A DNA stretch of 64,000 nucleotides from Shouchella oshimensis (lineage in GTDB: Bacteria; Bacillota; Bacilli; Bacillales; Bacillaceae_D): assembly GCF_002019765.1 (NCBI RefSeq), contig NZ_KV917380.1, positions 3,769,836 through 3,833,835 on the forward strand, given 5' to 3'. Of the stretch, positions 52,283-60,714 are shown piece after piece. The translations under genes were made by a program, and so were the position numbers. The notes below the pieces were generated by a model. It saw only the letters and a program-made list of their open reading frames with translations, searched no databases and was not told where the DNA came from. The number at the start of each line of letters is the position of its first letter. The first letter of the stretch is position 1.

Positions 52283-53026
52283 CTATGACTTGGGGTTTGT
52301 GTGGTCACTCCTTTCCACTTCATCTCGGTCACGATTTTCTTTTGTCTCTTCTTGGGACTCTGTATAGCTACGTTGCTTTCGATTCCTCTTAGCCTCTTCT
52401 TGCCTTTCGTCTGGATTTGTATGATCGCCTCTCTCCTCTTCATCCCGATCTCGATTTTCCATTGTTTCTTCTTGGGCATCCGTATTGCTGCGGTCCCCGT
52501 CAGCCTTCCCTTCTATTTGCTTTTTCTCTTTTTCTTCTTCTCTCTGCTTCTTATAATCAGACCGTTCTCCGTGCCACATTAAATCGAAAATAGCCCGGCC
52601 ATTCGTTGGTTGTCCATCTGGTAAATAAACAGGAATAACATCAAAAAGCATGTAGTAAAAGCAATAGAAAATAAACGTTGACCAAAAAATATTAGCTGGC
52701 AAAATACCCTCTAAAACGAAAGCGTTCGCTAGAAAAGCAACTGTTCCAGTTGAAAGGATGGGTGCAGCATAAATCAACCCATGCCAAAATCGATTACGTG
52801 GTTTTAATTCATCATACTCCATCCAGCTAAACATAAAGAAGTAACGTCTGATTTCTACAGTAGGGAATTTAACCAATGTAGGTCCGCTACCAATAACAAG
52901 TTTTTTGTTCTTCCCTCTAAGCAATGTCGCTACCACATAATAGCCAGATTCGCGGATTATCGTAACTAGTGGAAGAATGAAAAGAGCCGCCATAAATAAT
53001 CGAACCCAGTCCATATGACTAAACAA
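52283..53026 (-). CDS. degenerate M50-like (site-2 protease fold) membrane protein with repeat tail
   Basis: About 155 residues are membranous. The first segment carries IIRESGYYVVA (R25-E26-S27-G28-Y29) where M50 site-2 proteases have HExGH, and a later FDVIPVYLPDGQPTNGR (~128-144) stands where the NPxPxxPLDGxR-type motif lies. Both zinc-binding histidines are absent, so it is probably not a protease. The C-terminal ~90 residues are highly charged and contain two similar blocks around QEETxENRDRDE and DHTNP. The start is TTG 53026 with GAGG upstream; ATG 53014 is an alternative. Its role may be binding a membrane protein. Confidence 0.65.
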   Translation of the reverse strand: MFSHMDWVRLFMAALFILPLVTIIRESGYYVVATLLRGKNKKLVIGSGPTLVKFPTVEIRRYFFMFSWMEYDELKPRNRFWHGLIYAAPILSTGTVAFLANAFVLEGILPANIFWSTFIFYCFYYMLFDVIPVYLPDGQPTNGRAIFDLMWHGERSDYKKQREEEKEKKQIEGKADGDRSNTDAQEETMENRDRDEEERGDHTNPDERQEEAKRNRKQRSYTESQEETKENRDRDEVERSDHTNPKS

Positions 53027-53221
53027 GATGCATCAACCTCTTATACGTTTGTTTTTATTTCTTTAACACAAATCATTGATTTTCAAACGCACATTTCTTT
53101 AAAAAATGGCTGATTAAGAAAATGGTATAAAGAAGAAAATGAGAGGGGGTAGTCACGTTTTTAGCGAGGGTATGTGATGCTCTTTCAATTTTTGTATAAT
53201 GGCATGATGAGGAATGATGAC

Positions 53222-53248
53222 AGCTCGCTTCACTTTTGAAGCGAGCTG
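53222..53248. other. strong hairpin without a T tract
   Basis: CAGCTCGCTTC and GAAGCGAGCTG form a perfect 11-bp stem upstream of the M50-like gene and 3' of the YjaB-like gene. It lacks the T run of a terminator on either strand but may still end or protect transcripts. Confidence 0.5.
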
Positions 53249-53270
53249 TAAAAACCTATTCTAAACGAGT

Positions 53271-53729
53271 CTAGTGAGTGATTGAGCTTTCCATTTGCAT
53301 CGTTAGTATGGGGAAAGGTCTTCCTCTATCATCGTGTTCAGAACGATGAATTTGTATAAACCCCATATGTTTATAAAACTGAACCGCATGAGTATTTTGT
53401 TCATTAACATCTACTAATGTAGCATGTAAGGTTTCAACTGCATAAGACAATAATGTCTTACCTATTCCTTCTCCCATTACTGCAGCATCAATAAACAACA
53501 TCTCTATTTTTTTAGTGTCAACGCCAATAAAACCGACAATTTCGCTATTCTTATAAAAACAAAAAAGATGTTCTACGCTTCTTATCCCTAACAAAACATC
53601 TGGCCTAATTCGTTCTATATCTGAAGACGTTAAAAAGCTATGTGTTTCATTAACACCGGATTCCCATATTTGTAGCAATCTAGTCTCACTGTTACGATCC
53701 AATTGAACTATTCGCTTTATACCGTTCAC
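53271..53729 (-). CDS. GNAT acetyltransferase, YjaB-like
   Basis: A GNAT protein matching the YjaB group: IWESGVNETHSFLTSSDIERI near the start, KIEMLFIDAAVMGEGIGKTLLSYAVETL with the acetyl-CoA loop, and LVDVNEQNTHAVQFYKHMGFIQIHRSEHDDRGRPFPILTMQ. I place the start at GTG 53729 behind AAAGGGATGG, giving 152 aa. The frame opens as far as 53810, but a TATAAT (53781-53786, minus strand) lies inside that extension and probably belongs to the promoter. The substrate is unknown. Confidence 0.8.
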   Translation of the reverse strand: MNGIKRIVQLDRNSETRLLQIWESGVNETHSFLTSSDIERIRPDVLLGIRSVEHLFCFYKNSEIVGFIGVDTKKIEMLFIDAAVMGEGIGKTLLSYAVETLHATLVDVNEQNTHAVQFYKHMGFIQIHRSEHDDRGRPFPILTMQMESSITH

Positions 53730-53892
53730 TTCTATCCATCCCTTTCCTTGACTATACATGTGTACGATCGTTTTTTGCTCATTATATCCTATTAGCGACC
53801 TCATTTGCACCGAGGAGTTCAGTGAATGAACAATTTGACTATTATGTTTTTATAAGCTATGATAAAACAACTAAATGAAGGAGGGATTATAG

Positions 53893-53925
53893 TGATCGTA
53901 ATTATCCGCAAATTGAACAGCTAAA
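53893..53925 (+). other. 10-codon leader-like frame behind a strong ribosome binding site
   Basis: GAAGGAGGG precedes GTG ATC GTA ATT..., which encodes MIVIIRKLNS and stops. Two hairpins follow (CTCTG.AATGCATT.CAGAG near 53942-53962, and the terminator at 54006-54036), then the SDR gene. It may be a leader peptide of an attenuator or simply the stub of a lost gene. Confidence 0.35.
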
Positions 53926-54005
53926 TTTATAGTTCAGTGGCTCTGGAATGCATTTCAGAGTTTAGCGGAAATTGTCTGTCCTTTTATATCTCTCAATCGT
54001 ATTGA

Positions 54006-54036
54006 AGAGTGTGGCGGTCTGTCCCCCACGCTTTTT
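54006..54036 (+). terminator. terminator-like hairpin upstream of the SDR gene
   Basis: GAGTGTGG pairs with CCCACGCTT, followed by seven T. It lies about 100 bases upstream of the SDR start, so it ends or attenuates the transcript reading through the short frame at 53893. Confidence 0.65.
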
Positions 54037-54139
54037 TTGTATACATTGGCTTTCTTCCCCTCTAAAATGAACGTCTTAGAGACACTGTTCTATTTCTTTT
54101 TATGATGAAGATGAAAGAATACAGGAGGAGTGAAGAATA

Positions 54140-54991
54140 ATGAAACCAAACAATTCAACTTCAAAAGTCTGGTTTATCACCGGTGCAAGCAGTGGATTAG
54201 GACTTGAATTTACGAAAACAGCACTTAACTTAGGAGATAAAGTAGTCGGGGTTGCTCGAAATATAGAGCCCTTAATGGAATTAGAAAAAAGATACAAAAC
54301 TACCTTTAAGTCATTTAAGTTGGACATCACAGAACGGGCTTCAGTTTTTGAGACTGTTGAAAAAGCGATTACTCATTTTGGTAAACTTGATCTAGTAGTA
54401 AACAATGCCGGAAACATGATATTGGGAATGATTGAAGAATTTACCGAGGACGACATTAAACAACAAATCGACACTAATTTTTATGGTGCCGTTTGGGTCA
54501 GCCAAGCAGTTTTACCTCACCTCAGAAAACAAAAGTCTGGTCACATTATACAAATATCCAGTATTGGAGGCATTCTTGCTGGCCCAATGACTGGAATCTA
54601 CAGTGCAAGTAAGTTCGCATTAGAAGGTTTTAGTGAAGCATTAGCACAAGAGGTCTCTCATTTTGGGGTTCATGTATCTATTGTAGAGCCAGGCGGATAT
54701 TGGACAAATTTATATACAAACATGCAGTTCACTACTATACATGAAGAATATAGTCCTGTCCGAGAGTTTTTAGAAACTCAAGGCTATGAAAGCAAAGATA
54801 GCCACCCTAAGGAAGCTGCCACTGCATTACTAAAACTGATTAATGACGAGAAGCCACCTTTAAGACTCATTTTAGGGAGCCACGTCTTTGATGCAGCCAT
54901 TGAACATGAATTGAGCAAAATAAAGACATGGAAAGATTGGGAAACGGTAAGTCGTTCTGCTGAAAAAGCGATTCCACAGCCAGAGGAATAA
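54140..54991 (+). CDS. short-chain dehydrogenase/reductase (SDR)
   Basis: A classical SDR of 283 aa. The cofactor motif TGASSGLGLEF (~15-25), NNAGNMILG, the catalytic Ser in QISSIGG and the YxxxK motif in YSASKFALEGFSEALAQE are all present. The absence of an acidic residue after the second strand (VGVARNIEPL) suggests NADP. The substrate is unknown; close relatives are annotated as oxidoreductases acting on carbonyls. ATG 54140 follows AGGAGG. It ends at a strong terminator. Confidence 0.9.
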   Translation: MKPNNSTSKVWFITGASSGLGLEFTKTALNLGDKVVGVARNIEPLMELEKRYKTTFKSFKLDITERASVFETVEKAITHFGKLDLVVNNAGNMILGMIEEFTEDDIKQQIDTNFYGAVWVSQAVLPHLRKQKSGHIIQISSIGGILAGPMTGIYSASKFALEGFSEALAQEVSHFGVHVSIVEPGGYWTNLYTNMQFTTIHEEYSPVREFLETQGYESKDSHPKEAATALLKLINDEKPPLRLILGSHVFDAAIEHELSKIKTWKDWETVSRSAEKAIPQPEE

Positions 54992-55006
54992 AAAGAATAC
55001 GGGTAA

Positions 55007-55044
55007 GAGGACATTTCTAATAAGAAATGTCCTCACTTTTATTT
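55007..55044 (+). terminator. terminator of the SDR gene
   Basis: GAGGACATTTCT pairs perfectly with AGAAATGTCCTC, followed by a T-rich run. It may also serve the converging MFS gene. Confidence 0.8.
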
Positions 55045-55101
55045 ATGCTAACGTAAAGAGTAGTGCTCACTGTTTTTTCAAGATTTGCCATTGCAATAAA
55101 G

Positions 55102-56367
55102 CTATGCTTGAACGTTTGATTCTTGGAAAAGTTTAACATGGTCTATACTTGGAAGTTTACGCAATGCAGAACTACTTAACCAAGAAAGGCTAAATAGCAT
55201 CATGGAAACACCACAAATAAGAATGGGTATTTCTGTTGCAAACATCTCCCCTAGCATTCCACCTATTAAAGCCCCGATGGGCATTCCTAAAGCAGCTGCG
55301 CTCGTTATCAGGGTAATCACTCTACCAATGAAGGTGACTTCAACTTGTCTTTGTATGGATGAAAAGACAAGAATGTTTATTATGCCGATGGAAATAGCTC
55401 CAATGCTAAACAAAATCATGGAGAACACAAGTGGGAGAAGCGCTGTTCCGATCCACATCACACCTGTGCCGAAAAAAGAAAAGATAATTAATTTCCCGAA
55501 ATCAATTTGTTTTAATTTAGAAGCGAGAATCGTTCCAATCATAATTCCAATCGACATAGCCGCTAAGTAAAACCCATAAGAAGCTTCTATCCCACTACCT
55601 TTCATAAGAGAAAACGCGGGTAAATTTGTCGTCATAATCACCATAGCCAGGTTTATAAAAACGATTGAAAAAATCATTTTAGGAATAAGAGAGTTTCCAA
55701 TGTAAGTGAAGCCAGCTTTTAAATCAATAAAGTACGTACGAACTGCAGAACCTACGGATGTAGAAGGATCTCTCTTTACGTCTGGTTGTAAGAAGGTAAA
55801 AAAAGAATAGGCTATTGTGACGAGTATGAGACATGTTGCTGTGATGATGATAGCTGGAATGGTCCCTGTAAATGTAATAAGAATCCCAGCGCCTGCGAGA
55901 AACGCAATATCCATTGCTTCTCGAATGGTTTGCAAAAAGGAGTTAGCGGCTATCACATTATCTTTCCCCACAATGATTGGCAGGATTGTCGATTCAATTG
56001 GATACGTAAATTGCGTAAATAGGGCTGTTATAAACAATAAACCAATTACGTACCATACATGTAGACCAACTGTGTAGTGCAATATAGGGATGGTAAAAAG
56101 GATAAGCGCTTTTAGTAGATTACTATAAACCAAACCGTTCTTGTACTTAAAATAGTTAGCCAATGGTGCAATTAAAAAAGATAATACACCTGCTGAGGTG
56201 ATCGCAAATAAAGCAAAACCAGAATAGAGAACGCTACCACTCAAGCTCAATACTAGTAACATTCCGGCTATTGCGTATACACCACTTCCTAACGCATTGA
56301 TGAAAACACCCATCATTAAAAGGATAAAATTCCTTTCTACCATAAACGACTCAAATTTCACCTTCAT
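55102..56367 (-). CDS. MFS transporter
   Basis: A 421-aa major facilitator with 12 predicted spans of the enterobactin-exporter/macrolide-efflux (MFS_3-like) type: FILLMMGVFINALGSGVYAIAGMLLVLSLSGS at the start, TQFTYPIESTILPIIVGKDNVIAANSFLQTIREAMDIA in the middle, and GMPIGALIGGMLGEMFATE in the second half. GGAGGG precedes the ATG. It is divergent from the HTH-TPR regulator with a 266-base shared gap, so it may be that regulator's target and export, or give self-protection from, the RiPP made by the neighbouring cluster; this is inference. Confidence 0.85.
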   Translation of the reverse strand: MKVKFESFMVERNFILLMMGVFINALGSGVYAIAGMLLVLSLSGSVLYSGFALFAITSAGVLSFLIAPLANYFKYKNGLVYSNLLKALILFTIPILHYTVGLHVWYVIGLLFITALFTQFTYPIESTILPIIVGKDNVIAANSFLQTIREAMDIAFLAGAGILITFTGTIPAIIITATCLILVTIAYSFFTFLQPDVKRDPSTSVGSAVRTYFIDLKAGFTYIGNSLIPKMIFSIVFINLAMVIMTTNLPAFSLMKGSGIEASYGFYLAAMSIGIMIGTILASKLKQIDFGKLIIFSFFGTGVMWIGTALLPLVFSMILFSIGAISIGIINILVFSSIQRQVEVTFIGRVITLITSAAALGMPIGALIGGMLGEMFATEIPILICGVSMMLFSLSWLSSSALRKLPSIDHVKLFQESNVQA

Positions 56368-56549
56368 TTATACCCTCCATTCATCGAATTCACTAATTAT
56401 TTCGTTAAAATAGGTCTTTTTATTTAAATACAAACCAAAAACTTTACTATTTGCCAAATTTATTTGATATAATTCCATTTACATAGCTATCAAAAATGCG
56501 TTTATAAGCGACTGTAACTGGATGGGGATACGTTTTTTATTGACATTGT

Positions 56550-56557
56550 TAACGTAT
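56550..56557. promoter_or_regulatory. TAACGTAT motif upstream of the RRNPP-type regulator
   Basis: The octamer follows a TTGACA (56540-56545) in the MFS/regulator gap and is the same as the direct repeats at 63605-63626 upstream of the lanB-like gene. It is a candidate binding site of the nearby regulators. Confidence 0.3.
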
Positions 56558-56633
56558 ATTATCTACTTCCTAATAACGCCCCCTATTTTTAATAAATAGA
56601 TCGAATAAATAATTTATTGAAATGAGGGAACAA

Positions 56634-57929
56634 ATGAGTATATACATAGGTGAAAAAATTAGACATTTAAGGATATACAGAAAACTTTCTCAATCAGAAT
56701 TGGTAGAAGGCATTTGTTCAGTTGCCTATTTAAGTCGAATTGAAAACGGCAAGACGAAGCCATCAAAACAATTTCTAGATAAGATTTCGAAAAGGTTAGA
56801 CGTTACTATCGACATAATGGATCATAACAGTTCAACTAGTCTACAAGACAAGATTGTAAATGTACTCAATACAGTAGAGGGAGAATCTAAATCGTTATCG
56901 AACGAAGGGGAAGCTCTCCTTAGAATGTCTCTATTAGAATTTATTCAACCTTCTCTCCTCATTAGAGTGTTTTCAGTCTTATTAAATCATTCAATGACAA
57001 AAGGTGAAATGAATGATGCAGACACTATTTATCGTTCTAACATAAACTTAATTGATGTAAAAGATAACACCGAGTTTAAAGACCTTAACGAACAACAGAT
57101 TTATTTTAGGCTTCATAATATATTAGGGAAGTATTTTTACTCCAAACAGAATTTCTCCCAAGCCCATTACCATTATTCAATATCAGAAAATTTAAACGTC
57201 GATAACACAACTATTGAAAGTGCCAAACTCTATTATAATATTAGCTTAGTCAAACAACGCATTATGGAAGACAAATCAATTGCCCTTTACTATTGTAAGA
57301 AATCATATGATCTATTCCTAAAATTAGGTGATACCGAAAACATAGTAAATGTATTAGTTACCCTTGGCGTTCAATATCACTTGCTTTCACAATATGATAA
57401 ATCCTTACGTACTTTACAAGAGACTGAACGATATTTAGCTGACTTAAATGTAAAAAATAAGAATCGTTTGTTTACCATGATCACATATAATATTGGTAAA
57501 GTGTTTCAAAAGCTCGAGAAGTATGACGAAGCCATTGTTTATTACAATAAAAGTTTAGCTAACCTCGAAAGTGACGTTAGTAAAGTATACGTTTTGAAAG
57601 GCTTATTAGAAATAAAACTCTTAAAAAAAGAATGGACAGAGGTTAAAGACCTTTTAGATACATGCTTACATTTGGTCGATCAACACCAAATGAGCTATTT
57701 AGACATTGAATTACATGTCATTAAAGCCATTGTTTTTAAACAAAGAGGTGATTTTCTTAACTACGAAAAATTATTAAAACGTACAATTGAACGTGCTGAA
57801 AAAGATAGCCATTCCATACTAATAAAGAAAATGGCAGAAGAATTAGCTCATTATTACTTTGAGTTGAAATTTTACAAAAAATCTTCCGAGTATTACTTAA
57901 TGGCACTTAACCATTCTTCAAGTGTGTAA
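56634..57929 (+). CDS. RRNPP-family quorum-sensing regulator (HTH + TPR, NprR/PlcR-like)
   Basis: Residues ~1-60 are an XRE helix-turn-helix with the RRNPP signature: IGEKIRHLRIYRKLSQSELVEGICSVAYLSRIENGKTKPS. The remaining ~370 residues form about nine TPR-like helix pairs (LHNILGKYFYSKQNFSQAHYHYSIS, YNIGKVFQKLEKYDEAIVYYNKSLANLE). The size matches NprR (about 423 aa), whose TPRs bind a re-imported peptide. ATG 56634 (MSIYIGEK) is chosen over 56622 because GAGGG then forms the ribosome binding site. A secreted small peptide gene of the expected kind lies 1.3 kb away (59202-59327); the pairing is inferred. Confidence 0.88.
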   Translation: MSIYIGEKIRHLRIYRKLSQSELVEGICSVAYLSRIENGKTKPSKQFLDKISKRLDVTIDIMDHNSSTSLQDKIVNVLNTVEGESKSLSNEGEALLRMSLLEFIQPSLLIRVFSVLLNHSMTKGEMNDADTIYRSNINLIDVKDNTEFKDLNEQQIYFRLHNILGKYFYSKQNFSQAHYHYSISENLNVDNTTIESAKLYYNISLVKQRIMEDKSIALYYCKKSYDLFLKLGDTENIVNVLVTLGVQYHLLSQYDKSLRTLQETERYLADLNVKNKNRLFTMITYNIGKVFQKLEKYDEAIVYYNKSLANLESDVSKVYVLKGLLEIKLLKKEWTEVKDLLDTCLHLVDQHQMSYLDIELHVIKAIVFKQRGDFLNYEKLLKRTIERAEKDSHSILIKKMAEELAHYYFELKFYKKSSEYYLMALNHSSSV

Positions 57930-58007
57930 GTAAATGGTAAGATTTTGTCCAAGCTTCATATTCCTGACTTGAAAGTGCGGATGAATAGTGATAAACGTAC
58001 CGTATGA

Positions 58008-58613
58008 TTAAACAACTTCTAACGAGCAATCGTAGCTGCCTACACGATCAATAAGGTCTTTTCTTATATAAAGAAACCCTTGAACATTCGTAATGACCTT
58101 TTGTTTTTTTAATTCATTCAAGAGTTTCGTAACCGTTACTCTACTAGAGAGAATGAGACTGGATAAATGTTCGTGTGTCAACGGAATGTTTAGAATGTAA
58201 TACTGGTTTTCAATTTCACCAAACTCTTGGGACAAGAATTGCAATAAATAAACCAACCTATTTTTCACAAATTTCTTTCTTTTAATGTGATTAATCAATT
58301 CTGTTCTCATTGTTGTGGTAGCTACTTTATTAAGTAAGTAGTATTTCTCCTCTATTTTGTGAAGAGAATCCCATTTGTATAAAATTAACTGTGCCTTTTC
58401 TTTATTCGTTCTAAACTCATATACACTATTGATGCTAGGATCTGGCAGTCTCACAGCATCGTCTGGCTTTAAAACATTAATGAGTATTTCTACCCCATCA
58501 TTGTGTAATTCCCATAATTGCAACGTTCCTTCTTGTAGATAATAGACATACCCTGACTCCATACTGACAATTTGATCGTCACTTAAAAGAATTTCTTTAC
58601 ATTCATTTAACAT
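58008..58613 (-). CDS. Crp/Fnr-family transcriptional regulator
   Basis: A 201-aa protein with an N-terminal cyclic-nucleotide-type barrel (MESGYVYYLQEGTLQLWELH, ILINVLKPDDAVRLPDP) and a C-terminal winged helix (IPLTHEHLSSLILSSRVTVTKLLNELKKQKVITNVQGFLYI). No cysteine cluster or cAMP-binding arginine signature is apparent. ATG 58613 has AAGGTGGAG upstream and overlaps the end of the preceding gene by 11 bases, so the two are translationally coupled; the longer frame to 58736 is in the neighbour. Crp-like proteins regulate several peptide-antibiotic clusters; its placement suggests control of this one. Confidence 0.85.
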   Translation of the reverse strand: MLNECKEILLSDDQIVSMESGYVYYLQEGTLQLWELHNDGVEILINVLKPDDAVRLPDPSINSVYEFRTNKEKAQLILYKWDSLHKIEEKYYLLNKVATTTMRTELINHIKRKKFVKNRLVYLLQFLSQEFGEIENQYYILNIPLTHEHLSSLILSSRVTVTKLLNELKKQKVITNVQGFLYIRKDLIDRVGSYDCSLEVV

Positions 58614-59199
58614 GTTCAACTCCACCTTTTTTTTTAATCCAATGAAGTAGTCTAAGGTTGAAATTAGTATTAAGTAATGGAAAGGTAATGACTTCTGGAT
58701 GTTCAATCGAAGTGCTTTCGCAATTGAGATCTCCATGTAGATGGATTAAATCATTCAATTGATCAGACAGTTTTTCATTCACTGAACATTGATTAGGACT
58801 GTCAGTTAAAAAGCTAATGAGTAAAGAGCCCTTGAGGTTTAATCTTTCTTGAACGACTGTAAGACTTTCAAAAAAACGCCTATAATCCTCTTTCCCAAAC
58901 AAGTAAACAAATTCATTCTTTCGGATATTTACATAATATACCCCAGCAGATTCCATGCGGTTAATCACATTATTTTCTGTAGCAACAATTATAGGTAAAC
59001 CGCATTCTTCTTTTCTAAGAGACCGTAAAACATCAAATATGATTTGACTTAATACATCCTTATCAATCGTGTAGTCAATTAACCTCACTTGGTTTTGTTG
59101 ATCTTCTTTAAAAATCACGCACGGAGTAGAAATAGGGTGCTTATTGCATACTTTTTGAGTTAGTTCACTTGTTGCTACCAAAAACTGTTGATGGTTCAT
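58603..59199 (-). CDS. unrecognised 198-aa protein between the small peptide and the Crp-like gene
   Basis: I do not recognise this protein. It is soluble in appearance, with no signal peptide or membrane span. Visible features: one cysteine pair early (VCNKHPISTPCVIF), a mixed alpha/beta middle (IIVATENNVINRMESAGVYYVNIRKNEFVYLFGKEDYRRFFESL, LLISFLTDSPNQCS) and a basic end (HWIKKKGGVEHVK). Its ATG lies two bases after the stop of the 41-aa peptide gene and its stop overlaps the Crp-like gene, so the three are one coupled unit. It may be a partner that senses or processes a signal for the regulator; nothing in the sequence settles this. Confidence 0.7.
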   Translation of the reverse strand: MNHQQFLVATSELTQKVCNKHPISTPCVIFKEDQQNQVRLIDYTIDKDVLSQIIFDVLRSLRKEECGLPIIVATENNVINRMESAGVYYVNIRKNEFVYLFGKEDYRRFFESLTVVQERLNLKGSLLISFLTDSPNQCSVNEKLSDQLNDLIHLHGDLNCESTSIEHPEVITFPLLNTNFNLRLLHWIKKKGGVEHVK

Positions 59200-59201
59200 A
59201 A

Positions 59202-59327
59202 TTAAACTAATGGACCCTCAGGATCGCCGAATGGACCTGGTTGATATTCATCAGAAGCTACGTCAAGGGTTGATCCTCCAGCTACTAACAACAAGCTTAC
59301 CATTACACTAAACAGTATTTTTTTCAT
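59202..59327 (-). CDS. 41-aa secreted signalling-peptide precursor (Phr/PapR/NprX-like)
   Basis: AAAGGAGAG stands seven bases before the ATG. The product has the layout of an RRNPP pheromone precursor: MKK, a hydrophobic signal segment (ILFSVMVSLLLVAGG), then a short acidic C-terminus (DVASDEYQP, then GPFGDPEGPLV). Mature pheromones of this class are the last 5-7 residues, so something like DPEGPLV is a candidate. No cysteine is present. It is the first gene of a coupled trio (peptide, 198-aa protein, Crp-like regulator) and faces an NprR-type receptor gene 1.3 kb away. A Dha-forming RiPP precursor is unlikely, given the Sec-type signal. Confidence 0.7.
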   Translation of the reverse strand: MKKILFSVMVSLLLVAGGSTLDVASDEYQPGPFGDPEGPLV

Positions 59328-59712
59328 CTAATCGCTCTCCTTTATTAGTTGTTACATGAATTGTATCGTTACATTCTGATTAATAAGAAGAGGTTAAATT
59401 ATTGTAAATTAAACATACATAAAGTGCTTTTATGAAGGCCTTACTTAACTACTCACTCAAGTAGATTAACAGCTAGTTAAAACTTACAGATTCCTACTTC
59501 CCACAGCATTTTAAATTGTTTCCATTAAAAAATGATAAGAAGAGCTTGTTTTATAGTGATCATCACGTAACGTAACCACAATCTAAATCTCCAATGGGAA
59601 GAGAAAACGGACGGACTACTATGCATTAAAAATACCGTCTGGAACTGGAGTGATCTTCTTCCAATCCCATGACGGCTTGCTTACAATCATTTATTTTATT
59701 GTTCATACGCCT
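59328..59712. other. intergenic stretch between the signal-peptide gene and the lanB C-terminal gene
   Basis: About 385 bases. It holds a probable -10 (TACAAT) close upstream of the peptide gene on the minus strand, a GTAACGTAAC sequence near 59567-59576, and a 26-codon frame (59626-59706) that I do not accept as a gene. No terminator hairpin was found, so read-through from the lanB-like genes is possible. Confidence 0.4.
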
Positions 59713-60714
59713 TTATGACACGGAGGCCTTATTCAGACTTTGCACTGGATAATCTGACAATTCCTTTTCCGAAAAATTTAACCGAGCGATCACGTAATTC
59801 ATGTAGAAGCGATCCATATTGGTTAAACCTAAAAGTAACAATTTTTTGTATAAAGCATTTGTGACCCATCTGTTAGCAATTAAAACCTCATTGTATAAAT
59901 AGATATGCATATTCTCTTTTGCAAAAGTAACTTGATGTCTTTTGGAAGCATATTCAATCTTTTCATCAATATGAGAACGATCAAAAGGCATATAGAAGTT
60001 AAGATCTTTCCTTTCTATTAAAGGGCGTAATTTATAAAAGAAACCAAGTAAATTCTCCGTTAAAGCTGTTGAAGATAGATCGAAATTCAACAAGCCTTCT
60101 TTCGAATCACTTTCAAACCTCCGTTTAAAATCGTTTTCTACTAGTTCTTTATCCTGAGCATTTAAACGATTAATAAACGCAACATAGTGAGAAAGATGAC
60201 AATTATAAGCTTGATGTTCAACAACATAAGTCTCTAGTTGTTCATATTCTGTCATTTTATGATGAAACTTCATTATTTCAGCAATAATTGGGTGTAAAGC
60301 ATTTTCTTCAAAATAATATTCGCTAAAATAATGATCAAAAATTTTATTCGACTCTTTAAACAAATCATCTTCTAATTTTTCATTAAAAATAAGATCCTCT
60401 TCTTTAACGATAACGTCGTTCTTCAAAATGGGGTTAAATGGGTTAGCATGTCTTAATATAGTTGCTGTAGATTGATAGTTTCTACTAAATTCCGCCTCAT
60501 CAAAACTTGTTAAAGAGCAATTCACGCCTGCTTTAAGCTCTTTTAACATCCACGATAAATCACTGCGACGAATCGTTCCTCTAAGGTGCAAGTGATAGCC
60601 ATTTTCCCACCCTTTATCAATCATAAAGTTGTAATTCTTTATAAGTTTTTTTATGGTAGCCTTTAATTCTTGAGATGGTTCTACCACATAACATTTAATA
60701 CTATAATGCTCCAT
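59713..60714 (-). CDS. LanB C-terminal-type (elimination domain-like) protein, split from the dehydratase
   Basis: A 333-aa protein resembling the stand-alone thiopeptide-type bacteriocin biosynthesis (lantibiotic dehydratase C-terminal) family. In full LanB enzymes this domain removes glutamate from glutamylated Ser/Thr to leave dehydroalanine or dehydrobutyrine. KGWENGYHLHLRGTIRRSDLSWMLKEL (~35-61) corresponds to the conserved N-terminal part, and HPIIAEIMKFHHKM plus CHLSHYVAFINRL to the later helices. The ATG overlaps the stop of the 953-aa partner by 14 bases. Similarity is modest and judged by eye. Confidence 0.65.
   Translation of the reverse strand: MEHYSIKCYVVEPSQELKATIKKLIKNYNFMIDKGWENGYHLHLRGTIRRSDLSWMLKELKAGVNCSLTSFDEAEFSRNYQSTATILRHANPFNPILKNDVIVKEEDLIFNEKLEDDLFKESNKIFDHYFSEYYFEENALHPIIAEIMKFHHKMTEYEQLETYVVEHQAYNCHLSHYVAFINRLNAQDKELVENDFKRRFESDSKEGLLNFDLSSTALTENLLGFFYKLRPLIERKDLNFYMPFDRSHIDEKIEYASKRHQVTFAKENMHIYLYNEVLIANRWVTNALYKKLLLLGLTNMDRFYMNYVIARLNFSEKELSDYPVQSLNKASVS

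Noticed and set aside
59202-59327. The 41-aa peptide as a third RiPP precursor
   Set aside because: It has a Sec-type hydrophobic segment directly after MKK and few Ser/Thr in its C-terminal part, unlike a cytosolically modified RiPP leader. It fits a pheromone precursor better.
59626-59706. A 26-codon minus-strand frame (MNNKINDCKQ...), and an overlapping frame containing SWDWKKITPVPDG, after the lanB C-terminal gene
   Set aside because: Neither has a ribosome binding site at a useful distance, the two frames compete for the same bases, and neither has a leader-and-core layout. It could be an undetected peptide gene, but I cannot support it.
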